54,115 bases of DNA from Glutinoglossum americanum. Lineage: Eukaryota > Ascomycota > Geoglossomycetes > Geoglossales > Geoglossaceae. Under the pieces are notes generated by a model, which saw only the letters and a list, made by a program, of their open reading frames with translations, had not been told where the DNA came from and made no database searches. Positions within the stretch are counted from its first letter, which is position 1; each line of letters starts with the position of its first letter. Positions 11,688 through 21,703 of this stretch are shown here, in pieces. A program made the position numbers and the translations under genes. The stretch spans positions 1 through 54,115 of the forward strand of contig JAGHQL010000181.1 of assembly GCA_020080175.1 (NCBI GenBank), in the 5' to 3' direction.

Positions 11688-12927
11688 CTACGCCGGCTGG
11701 TCAAGCCGATCGCAGTCGATTTTGTAATCCGAAGTCCCACTGTAACACGGCCAGTAAATATCTCTTTGGTACCAGGTACCAGGAAGATATGCATATTGGA
11801 GAAGTGACCCATTCTTAGCTGCCGGATCGTTTTGCGTGACCATGAGCATATTTGTACGGTGTCCAAATAGGTCGGTGTAGGTTTCAAGCATTCAATCGTA
11901 GGAAGGTTCGTCACTTTCGAACTGTCAAATGCCATATTCGAAAGTTCAACCAAGGCTGGATAATTATCCCGGGTTTCATTGGAGGGGAAGGGGCCAGCCT
12001 CATCCCACCATGGGAATCCCTCTCCGGGGAGGACCCAAGGGGCACCGTGAAAAAAATTCTCACTCACAACGGCTGCTGCATAGCTGCAGCGAGGGATCGA
12101 CGTTGAAATAGCAGAATTATAAATGAAATGTAGAGGGATAGAACTCAACCCCAGGCAACACCGCATCACCAGCCTTGAACGACCGATACTTCTCAAATTT
12201 CGCCAGCTCGGTACACCAATGTCAAGCCATCTCTTCTATGCGCTTCATCCGTTTCTCGCCGGGTGGGCGCCGCAAGAAGTTGCATGCAGAGGTTTGATGC
12301 CCCAAGGAGTAGCGTGCTCAACAGATTAATAAAAATATGGAGCACCGTATCGGCGATTTTCACCAAAGAACAGCTGCCTTCATACATGGTTGCCACACCC
12401 TTGGTAGGCTTATATTTTGCCTGTGCAACGATGGTAGCGATTAAATTGACAAGGAGTACGAGGATGGAAATTCCGGCCGCGGATGCAAGTAGGACTCCCC
12501 GACGCGAACGCCATGTTCTCCACGTTTAGGCCCTCTCGTGACTAGGATCGACTTCTGGGAACCACAGCGAAGGCAGGTCCAAACTGCCATATTGAACATC
12601 ACGCAAGAACTCAGTCTCCGCACCCAAGGAATCGGACCGTCGAGACTCGGCTACCGACTCCATGGCACCAGGACTAAGTAGAAGTGGGTGCTGGTCCGCA
12701 AAACCATCGATATCATCTAGAACTCGGGTGTACAGCTCTATCGATTCGGGGCCCGTCGACATTAGATGCCTTCCTCTTGAGTCGGCAGTTGTATCTTGGT
12801 CACAGTCACGCAAAAAAGGGAATGTGGCTGCTCGGTCGGCCTCCGGAATATACCGATGATGTCCCTGGGAAAGAAGCGCCGAGATACGCCTATCCATCGG
12901 GAGGCAATGCAATAGGGAACGCTCCAC
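11688..12927 (-). pseudogene. Decayed DUF6536 membrane protein
   Basis: The minus strand carries blocks of the ascomycete DUF6536 family: TWRSRRGVLLASAAG (about 12.5 kb), a membrane helix, TMYEGSCSLVKIADTVLHI, LINLLSTLLLGASNLCMQ-like and APTRRETDEAHRR, then after a frame change DIGVPSWRNLRSIGRSR and LGLSSIPLHFIYNSA. A region with ECLETYTDLFGHRTNML follows after another frame change and ends at a stop near 11688, far short of the usual C-terminus. I see an in-frame stop just before TWRSRRG (about 12527), single-base losses near 12229 and 11885, and the truncated end. The 5' part (12927-12526) is an acidic, open, cytosolic-type leader. A head-to-head intact membrane gene follows at 13416. Confidence 0.7.
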
Positions 12928-13415
12928 AAAAGAGCCAAATCTGCGGCAGTCTCCTAGAGAACATCTTTGCGGAGAGTGGCACAGTGATCGTCTTTACGAT
13001 AGCAGTTACATATCTGAGGTAGGGGCGTTTGAGACAAAAGGAAGCGGGATAGATTGGGAGTGCAGGAGTCGATGTTCGCGTCCCTGCAGCTAACCATGCC
13101 TAGGGACCAAGAATATCCCATGATGCGCGCGTTTGATCAAACGTTTCAAATATCCGACTTTTTGATTTGCTCGGATGCGCGGGTGGTTTGGCACTGCAGT
13201 TGTGGCGTGGACGAAACCATTCAAAACGCCCAGCTCATTAGAATAGAACTAGGTGGGGAACGGTGTGGTTTTGATTTTTGATTTTTGGATGCTTTCACCT
13301 TATGTGTGCGAAGCTCTATACATACGTATCCATCACTGGACGCATGCCGATCCGTCCTTGACGCCGTGGGGACCTGTCTACCTATCTGGTGCATCATCCC
13401 CAGGTATTTTATACC
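12928..13415. other. Intergenic spacer, probable promoter
   Basis: Divergent spacer between the DUF6536 pseudogene and the intact membrane protein gene. It likely holds the promoter of the latter; no specific element could be assigned. Confidence 0.35.
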
Positions 13416-15629
13416 ATGTCGAGCCCGCAAGATCGCCTGCCATGGCTTCGTCCATCCATGGCTCTAAAAGGGAGATCGAGCCCCCTTCTACGGGCACTCA
13501 AACTACAGCTCGTTCTGTCACTCTTCTCTCGAGGCGGCGAACCTCGAAAAATCGCGATTCGACGTAATAGATGGACGGCACTTGCGCGATGTGCCATCCA
13601 TATCTTGCCTGTCGGCCCCTCCATAGCTCTGATCTTCCTGAACACCAATAATTCCTATATTGGCGGGGAACTGACGGGTCCTTCCGGTACGGATTCCTTC
13701 AAGCTCGGCGCACTTCAGTTTGCTGCAAAACTCCACGAGCTCTCCATTCAGGCATCCATCGCGGCAATGCTACTCAGTTATATTCGCTACGAATTAACGC
13801 TCGGTGTCGGTTTACCGTTCGGAGCTATACACGCAGGGCTGAGTTTCACAGACCTGAGTTTCCTTTGGTCATCGGAGCTTTGGGGATCAATGTTTTCCAA
13901 GGAGAGTCGGTTCAACTGGCTTCGGAAGTTATATCTTCTCCTAGCGGTGGTGGGGTCGGTGCTCCTGGCTGCACTGGCGGCTCCTTCGAGCGCTATATCC
14001 GTCATTCCTCAGCTTGGCCTTTGGCCAGCCTGTGGGACATCGTTTTGGATTAGCGCATCCAGTGAGGCGTTATGGCCGAGTGAAGTGAATAGCTCACATA
14101 TAGGAAGCCCGATGTGCTCCACCAAAACCGCGCCGTTCAATATCACCTGCCCTTCCGGAGGGTTCTTCTCGATTAGAGGGTTCGGTGGTTTCCTCGTTGA
14201 GCGAGGCTTCGGGTTTGTACCAGGACGAACCGTGCCAGCATTCGGCACCCAGGCCACCAGGAATATGAATGTGACGGTCAAACTAGGCAGAAATCCGGAC
14301 AAGATCACAACCGCCACAGTTCCACAGGCTGCTCTGGCTGATGGCATGTCGATGGCCGGGACTTGGTGGCCAACGGCTGCGCGGTTCGCGCAACACCGCC
14401 TTGGCCTGCATTATATTTTCCAAAAAGAGGCCTTTTTATCAACTGAAACCCTCCAGCCTATCACACGAGCGCAATGCTCCCCGTTAAACAATCGCACCAA
14501 CAGCACCTCGAACCTGCTCACCTTCCCGCGTTTTGACGATGTCAATCCGATAACAACCTTCTTTACGGATGACCAGATGTGGCAAGATGCGTTTGAGACA
14601 AACTCGACCGTGAGATCCAACGCCAATCTGTACTGGGTGAAGCTCGATGGCGCTACGGCTCCTAATTCTACCATGGGGGCTGTCGTCGTTCTTCCAATCC
14701 CCAAGGACGAGAACCGTTTGGTGTACATGACATGCAACATAGACGCGCGGTGGGCTGAGAGCCTGATATGGAGGTTTTATGCCGACAACACCATGAACGT
14801 GTGGGGCGCTCCATCAAACGTTCCAACTTTCGACATCGGCAGAGTGAATTTTAATTGGACATGGCGGGCGATCAGCAGCACCGTTGAGTGGGCTCAAAGC
14901 CTAAACCCGGTGATCGACGACCAGAACACGACTACATTTTCTTCCATAGCCGCGACGGCCGCTATCAATTCGTCATCCGACGTCACGCACGCTCCTGTGA
15001 TCGAAGCCATCCTCGCGATGATGTTTGCCGACGGGCTTGCTAGAATCGGCAGCACAGCTTCGCTACAAGGCCAACTAAAGGAGGGTGGCGATCCCAATGG
15101 ATCCTCCGACGGCAAATGGGTCGACGAATTCATGAAATTCGGCGACGCTTATTACCTCCCTGAGCAAGCCCCCAGCAACTGGCTCAAACCCCGCCTACGG
15201 GTCTCCGTTTATGGCTGGTCCTACACCTCCCGCGACCCCACCTCCCGGTTCGCCCTCTCCATCCTCTTTACGCACATCCTCCTCGCAATCTGCCATCTGA
15301 TGTACTCTCTAATATGGGGTCTCAGCTCCAGCAGCTGGGACTCCCCAGCCGAGATCACAGCCCTCGCGCTAAACTCTAAACCATCGGCTATCATGCAAAA
15401 CACCTGTGCAGGGATCACGCGGAGGGAGACCATGGGGACGCACGTCCGTATCGTGGCCACGAAAGGAGAAGAGGGTGAGAAGAATCACCTGGAAATGCAG
15501 TTTAGATCGCCCGTTAGGGGGAAAGACCAGCTCCTGTCGGCGGATAACGGGGAAAGTGTTCAGATTAATAAGAAGTATGGTAATTTATATCACCGGCGAT
15601 CGAACGCAGCAACGCCATCAGAAGCGTGA
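13416..15629 (+). CDS. Large multi-pass membrane protein, uncharacterised ascomycete family (737 aa)
   Basis: Single-exon gene. I chose the ATG in the context TACCATG at 13416; an in-frame ATG at 13389 would add nine residues. The N-terminal third has hydrophobic helices, including ARCAIHILPVGPSIALIFL and LYLLLAVVGSVLLAALAAP. A long ectodomain follows with many N-x-S/T sites (for example NSS, NIT, NMT, NRT, NST, NWT), then one C-terminal helix LFTHILLAICHLMYSLIWGL. The tail begins with SSSSWDSPAEITALALNS and is followed by about 80 mostly polar residues. Ectodomain plus a conserved SSxWDS tail resembles a family common in Pezizomycotina with no known function. It looks intact, unlike its left-hand neighbours. 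Confidence 0.8.
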   Translation: MSSPQDRLPWLRPSMALKGRSSPLLRALKLQLVLSLFSRGGEPRKIAIRRNRWTALARCAIHILPVGPSIALIFLNTNNSYIGGELTGPSGTDSFKLGALQFAAKLHELSIQASIAAMLLSYIRYELTLGVGLPFGAIHAGLSFTDLSFLWSSELWGSMFSKESRFNWLRKLYLLLAVVGSVLLAALAAPSSAISVIPQLGLWPACGTSFWISASSEALWPSEVNSSHIGSPMCSTKTAPFNITCPSGGFFSIRGFGGFLVERGFGFVPGRTVPAFGTQATRNMNVTVKLGRNPDKITTATVPQAALADGMSMAGTWWPTAARFAQHRLGLHYIFQKEAFLSTETLQPITRAQCSPLNNRTNSTSNLLTFPRFDDVNPITTFFTDDQMWQDAFETNSTVRSNANLYWVKLDGATAPNSTMGAVVVLPIPKDENRLVYMTCNIDARWAESLIWRFYADNTMNVWGAPSNVPTFDIGRVNFNWTWRAISSTVEWAQSLNPVIDDQNTTTFSSIAATAAINSSSDVTHAPVIEAILAMMFADGLARIGSTASLQGQLKEGGDPNGSSDGKWVDEFMKFGDAYYLPEQAPSNWLKPRLRVSVYGWSYTSRDPTSRFALSILFTHILLAICHLMYSLIWGLSSSSWDSPAEITALALNSKPSAIMQNTCAGITRRETMGTHVRIVATKGEEGEKNHLEMQFRSPVRGKDQLLSADNGESVQINKKYGNLYHRRSNAATPSEA

Positions 15630-15660
15630 TGTGCAACGCTAACGAGAGGGTCAACTCTAT

Positions 15661-15741
15661 GATTTATTCTCATGTATTTGTTCTCATGTATTTGTTCTCA
15701 TGTATTTGTTCTCATGTATTTGTTCTCATGTATTTGTTCTT
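15661..15741. repeat. 14-bp tandem repeat, about five copies
   Basis: TTCTCATGTATTTG repeats about five times almost perfectly, immediately 3' of the membrane protein stop codon, so it is probably transcribed in its 3' UTR. Confidence 0.9.
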
Positions 15742-15894
15742 TGGATGTTTGAATGGAGTCACCTGAGACATTTATGGTCAATGCATGTACGACTGTTTTC
15801 TTGAATTCTTAGATGGCGCCCTATGGTTCAACACGCCACGATCAGAAGGTTATTGATACATTACAAGCGCTGATACGACAAATAACTTAGACAC

Positions 15895-18800
15895 CTAGCC
15901 TTCAGCGGTGTCTTCCTCCAATATCAACTTGAAACTGAAGGGCTCAAATGCAATCTAAAACGGGAATAGAATTAGCAACGATTACTAGCGCAACGAGGAA
16001 TACTCGAAACAGGGAGGCGCTTACCCCATCACCCATGAAATGTTTGCTCATAGCCTCCACCCAGTGCAACCGCAAACTATGCAACATGGCGCTGGTACCC
16101 TCCATGACACACAGAATGGCGATGGTCAAGTTGAACCACAGGTAGAATAACACTACCATCATGATGACACCGAACATACCAGTCATCCTAAACGCAATGC
16201 CGATAGTCATGGTCCACAATACGATCGAAAGCTGCTGATGAGCTAGTGAGAGAGCCCAAAGGCGGAGATAAGAGGCTGTGTGCGAGACGCAGTTGAGGCA
16301 GAACTCTGTTATCAGAGTTAGCGCATTGGAATGATCCAAAAGGTCATCGTTTCGCGAGCGAAAACATACCGATCGTGTGAATGACCTGATGGATCATCAC
16401 CTCAGAGAACTCAAACTCGTCGTGCTCTGCATCTATCTCCTCCGTTATCAACGCCACCCCCTCGTCAGTGCTATAGCTCTCCCGCATTCTAGCAGCAGTA
16501 TTGCCATTGCCCTCATCTTCATCATCGTCACCATCCAATGCACTAACCCTTGTATTCTCGCCGATGCCTCTGTATCCAAGTGCCCTTGCCCGGTTATGTT
16601 CCCAACGGAGGTACAGAGGTTTTAACAGAAGTAGGACCGGTACACAAGCCACAGCTATTAGAAGCAGGGAAACCTGAACAAACTTTTGCCCTCGGTAGAG
16701 TGGGTCTTCAATAGTGCCGGGGGAAAGGAACATGTAGATCAGCATATTCAACAGCCCAGGAGGTTGAATATGCAGATCCGGATATTGTTTTGCAAGCCCT
16801 ATCCAATCGACCGACCATTTAAAAATAATAGTAAAAACAAGATACCCGAAGATCGACTGGAAGAAAATCATACCAGGGACAAAGTTACCCCAGACATCAA
16901 TTGGTGACTTGAAGTGACGAGCGTTGATGTAAGACAGGCATAGCGAGTAGGTCATCTGATGGTCACGTCAGCTATATATTCTCTTGGAGTGCGGAAAACT
17001 CGGAAGGCTGACGTGAGCCCAACCCAGTATGATACTGAGCTTCATCTTGTAGCTGTTCCCAAAAAGGAGGGCATTCTCTGTCCCATGCCAGCCCCAATCG
17101 AGTCCAAAGGGATACCGGTATCCGTTCTCATTTAGAGTAGCTAGAACAACACTCCCTTCAGTAACGTTTTTCGGCCATTCCCATTGGCTCGGAAATATGG
17201 TCAACGGCTTTGAGAAAAGATCATTGTAAATGAGTCCTGTGTACATGGAGAACACCCCCATCATGAGCATGATGTAACGTCCGAAAAAGGCCATGGAAAA
17301 GATCTCATCGAGCTTTTTCTTAAGCAAAGTCTTTTCGTAATATATCATCGCGCAAGCTGCAAGGGTCATGATGAAGCCGTGTCCGAGGTCTCCAAACATG
17401 ACCGCAAAGAGAAAAGGAAACGTGACGATCGTCGGTAGGCCGGGATTGACTTCCGTATATTTTGCCGTTCCGTATGCATTAATGATTGTTTGGAAGCCTT
17501 CGGTGAACTTGTTGGTCTTAACGTATGTAGGGGGGGTCTTCGAAGTCTTGAGCTCGTTGACTATCGATGGGACCGAGAGGCCGGCGCGATCAGTGACATC
17601 GCGCAACGTAGAATTGATCAGTGGTAAGGAGTTTGTTGGACACCATGCTTCAGCAATCAACGTCTTCCGTGCATGATCGCATGAGAACATATTCAAAGCC
17701 TCATATACGGCCTTCTCCTTTTTGATCACAATCATCCAAGCTGCTAGATCCCGCGATATTTGAGTCAATTCCGCGTCAAGCGTCTGCTTGGTGTTTCGGA
17801 GAACGCTCGCAAGATCGGTGAGACGAGTATTGACCTCTTGGATCTGATCTCTTCGCAAATCACTGTTCTCATCGACGCTATACAGGTCTGCACCAAGAGA
17901 TTCCGATATCCGACGAATCTTTGCAATGATTTCTTTGCCATGCGCGAAAATAACAAAAACATTTTTATCAATAGATTCATTCGAAGCTGGGTCGATAATT
18001 GGCTTTGGGATCTCCGATTGGTTCATGTAAAGGTTACCACGTAGGGTACGCCAGAGAATACGTTCAAAAGCCGCAATTCTTTCCCTCGGGATAACACCAG
18101 CGACGAACCCAATATTCATAACGGAAAAGGATCGCTCTTCTTGCTGCCGGGTTGCGTGTTGCTCAACGTCCTGGAGAAGTGGAGCTTCATCATTATCAAC
18201 TGATTGTCGTATCTCATCGGTGTGACCATGAGCCTGCAAATAAGGATGAGCAACAACCACAATTTAGTAGTCGCAAGTTATGATCATACCCGATCAAAGA
18301 ATCCCCCCGCTTCTCTTAGCACCCACCGCCATTCCGTAAGCTCTACCTCTCGCTTCTTCAAAGTCTCATAATTGTCATTTAGAGAAGCAACACGTTGTTC
18401 TAGGCTTTGACTTCGTTCGGCCAACTCATCAATCTCTGATGCTGAAGGGGCTGCGAGGGCGTCGGCAGACGATGAGAGTGGCCGTAGCGAGATAGATGCC
18501 TTTTCCATCTGAGAATAGAAATACCCTTGTAGAGTATTAGCGGAGAAGAACTCAACGTGCTCAGTTAAGTGCCACTACTCACGGAACTGGCGCTCGACAT
18601 TATCTAAGCGGCGGATTTCTTTTGTAAAGGTTCGCTGAAAGGCAGAGGTCTCAGAATTTAACTGTAAGACGGAAAGATCAGCCCTGCTTGTTCACCGCTG
18701 AACCTAACCACGAGGAAGGAGAAGCCATGGCCTGTCAATAGGATCGAAACAGCCCGTGACCCAAGCTTTGTGGTCGTTCCAAGGAGAGCATACATCTCGA

Positions 18801-18922
18801 AACTGCACTTGGCCCACCTCCCCCAGTGCGCTGACAACCTCTCTACCTATCTCAGCGGCCACATATAGCTGGACTAGCGACATGTCCGCCGAGCGGAATA
18901 GAGTATCCTTGTGGAGACCCAT
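15895..18922 (-). CDS. VPH1: V-type proton ATPase subunit a (863 aa)
   Basis: Subunit a of the V0 sector, which carries protons through the membrane and anchors V1; it acidifies the vacuole or Golgi. Exons read 18922-18794, 18661-18583, 18525-18290, 18233-17013, 16955-16370, 16305-16025 and 15954-15895, giving 863 aa, a normal length. The N-terminus [20 protein letters not shown] is typical. The soluble half includes [20 protein letters not shown]. The membrane half includes [31 protein letters not shown] and [19 protein letters not shown], with the essential Arg of the YLRLW motif, and it ends in the usual [13 protein letters not shown]. One acidic linker near residue 700 is variable in the family. 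The gene is divergent from QCR6 with a 465-base shared promoter. I cannot tell the vacuolar (Vph1) from the Golgi (Stv1) type; filamentous fungi usually have one. Confidence 0.97.
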
Positions 18923-19240
18923 GGTGAATGATTGAGATGAGACCTGAGGATATCAAATAAGCCGGAGTGATCTGCCGACCGCCTCACAGGCGAGGTAAAG
19001 AAACGGAAAAGCTAGCGGTAATATTGAAAATGAATGACGATCGATTGCATTAAACTGAAGATGGGAGGTTCGATGATGAGGCGTTCGAGGCGATCCTCCA
19101 GCAGAGCAATTAGCCAACCACGGGAAATCACAAGTTGATCTACCACTATTCAAAATGAACTATCTCACAAGATATAAACAGCATATACACCTTCATTAAC
19201 TTGCCAATTAAATATTATCTGGTAATGATGTCTCAAGGTT

Positions 19241-19280
19241 ATAATTTATCACGTGATAGGCTTTTGGCCAATCGAAGCGG
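19241..19280. promoter_or_regulatory. CACGTG palindrome and CCAAT box between VPH1 and QCR6
   Basis: TATCACGTGATA at 19247-19258 is a perfect 12-bp palindrome around the CACGTG core bound by Cbf1/bHLH proteins. CCAAT follows near 19269, and another CCAAT lies near 19204. CCAAT is the HAP-complex site that controls respiratory genes in fungi, which fits QCR6 just downstream. Binding is inferred, not shown. Confidence 0.5.
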
Positions 19281-19387
19281 CGCCAAAAAACGAACTCGTC
19301 AATAACTTCAACCGACTCCACCCGTTGAAATCGAACTTCCTTAGGCTCCCACCGCCCCATCACACGGCATCTTCAACCGCCCTCAAA

Positions 19388-19549
19388 ATGGGAATTACCG
19401 ACCTTTTCTCCGATTTTCTCTCTTCATTAACTTTTACCGAGGCCCACGCTGAAGCTCCCTCCGAGGAAAAGAACGAAAGCTCTGAAGAGAGCAACGATGA
19501 GGGAAAGGACGATGAGGACAAAGAAGATGATGCTGGAGGGGATCAAGGA

Positions 19550-19582
<33 letters not shown>

Positions 19583-20018
19583 CCGGAAGATGTAAAGCCA
19601 AAGCTCGAGGAAGGTCAGTTTATTTCAAGCGGCATTTAGAACCATTCGTGGCTCTCATCTTCCCCTACGCCAGCAGATGGCCCAATTGAAAGTTTCCTCC
19701 ACACTTAACTAACGGCTAACCACCTTCACTGTTCCTAGAGTGCGCCAACTCGAAGCAATGCGCCCCCTTCAAGCATCATTTTGACGAATGCGTTGAGCGC
19801 GTTACAGAGGCTTCGGAGCATGCAGATGGCAAGAAGGGCCCCCATGAGGACTGCGTTGAGGAATGTAAGTTTCACTTGTGGGCGCCCCTGCTTAATTGCC
19901 TATCTCCGTCAAAATTGCCGCACATATCGTTCTAACGACGGCTTCTCGTTAAGTCTTCCATCTCGCACACTGCGCCAATCAATGCGCCGCACCTAAGCTC
20001 TGGGCCCAGCTGAAGTAG
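19388..20018 (+). CDS. QCR6: Cytochrome b-c1 complex subunit 6 (acidic hinge protein, 138 aa)
   Basis: Small acidic subunit of respiratory complex III on the intermembrane-space side, which helps cytochrome c dock to cytochrome c1. Exons 19388-19613, 19739-19864 and 19954-20018 encode 138 aa. The N-terminus MGITDLFSDFL is followed by an acidic stretch with a run of eleven Glu. The conserved C-terminal helical hairpin has Cys residues in the contexts CANSKQCAPF, FDECVERV, EDCVEEFFHLAHC and NQCAAPKLWAQLK; four of these are expected to form two disulfides. It ends in QLK, as usual. Introns are 125 and 89 nt with normal GT-AG ends. Confidence 0.96.
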
Positions 20019-21703
20019 CTATTCGGGCTCCTCTCTACACCAACTCATGGGTTCACAGGCATTCAATCACCTCGCATCCGATTGCTGATCGTGTTACTCA
20101 AATGGGACGTGGAGTAATGAAACTAGAGAGACCGGGTATGAGGTTGTATAGAAGCCATCTCTTCGGGATATTGACGCTCAACACTACCTGTACTTCTCAT
20201 TCTCCTTTATGAGAGCAGTCAAACCCAGCCGTGTAATTTTGCTTAGTATATGTAGAGTGGGGGAAAACTCTGTCCTGCACCGTGGAATCAACGAAAATAG
20301 ATTGTTTTTCCAACTAGCTACGGAGATGCTCGTGCCGCTCAGGATCAGTTCTTTAGCGGAAATATTTCATTGGGAGTGTTGCTACAATAAAGGATTGGAT
20401 AGAATGGCATATATATTAGTTCTTCTCTGCTGGCGAGGAGCGGCCCAGCCCAATAACACCGCCGCTATACAAGCGTAAGCCCTCCCGACCTGTTCAAGTA
20501 CAGAGCTCGCGCTCCAGCCCTGACCATGTCCCAAGTCATGACGCACGACCGGACCGCAGAGCAGGCTCATCAAGATCAGCAGGCTGCATATTGGACGAGA
20601 TTTAGCTTGTCCTCTAATCTGAATATACACATAGTAGCCGAATTGCTCCAGTAAATCTGCATAATACACACTTAGCGTCCACATATGTGCCCATATTGCG
20701 CCACAGTGTCCGCCTCGATGCGTCTATCCCGTCGGTCCATGAAAATTCTCTGTAACGGCCATAACACCACTAGGATATGCACCCTCCATCGCGTACTAGC
20801 ATACACCCCCCAAATACATACAGAGAGTCGTTTGATCATTTCCGTTTGTGTGGCCCAATAAGCTTCGGGTATAGTCTCGAAAGATGGTAATTGATTGTGC
20901 TCTTCTTTTGTTGCGCGGGTTTCTGCAATTCACTGCACCGTCAGTGTATAATATCCACTTGCTGCGACTAATCTTGCTCCAGAGAACAAGCACAATATAT
21001 ATATAGACTATAACGCAGAGTAACCCACCGGCGCATCCATACAAGCCCGCAACTGTTGCTCCAAGGCCGCACATCCTTGCACATTATAACCCGATGAAGC
21101 CCAGCAGCCTATATAGCACATCAGCACACACACACGCACACACAAATATATATATATATATATATATCCTAGAGAGAAACGGAACACACTAAGAACGGAA
21201 CTCATCACTCCAAGGCACGGATTTGCCTCTGACTTATTCGGTCTACGAACACGAAGTTTATGAAGAGGAGGGAGGCGGAGAGCAACTGCTTTACCCGCGT
21301 TACCTCTTCCAGGCATAGCTTGGAACAGCGGAGAGAATTACGTGAGAAAAGAGCCGGGGAGTCTTGAGTCTTGAGAGGTCGCGATGTTAAGTGGCCGCAG
21401 AAATTATCGCTCCAGCTTTGGCACGTGATGCGGCTGTAAAGTTTTGGTGGCTTTTCATTGGTGCTGCTTTGTTTACATCCCACCAAGCTCACCTCCCCAC
21501 ACATTTTCCCACACATTTTCCCACACATTTTCTCGTTCTCGTCTTTCCATCAGTAACCCGACTCCACATCTTGCAAGACCAGGTCAATCGTCTGTGCATA
21601 GCCTTACAAGACAATCCGATCTTGCAATATCTTTCTGAAGCTAGGCACTTCACCCCATTGTATCACTCTCTCCCCAATTGCGCATAAATCCACCAGCACT
21701 ACA
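20019..21703. other. Intergenic, microsatellites only
   Basis: About 1.7 kb without a supported gene. It contains a CA repeat running into a (TA)n repeat at about 21123-21168, and three copies of the 12-mer CACACATTTTCC at about 21498-21532. A CACGTGA core lies near 21422. The last part should be the promoter of the gene at 21704. Confidence 0.45.
21123..21168. repeat. (CA)n/(TA)n microsatellite
   Basis: An alternating CA run with a CGCA interruption passes directly into about eleven TA units. Confidence 0.85.
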
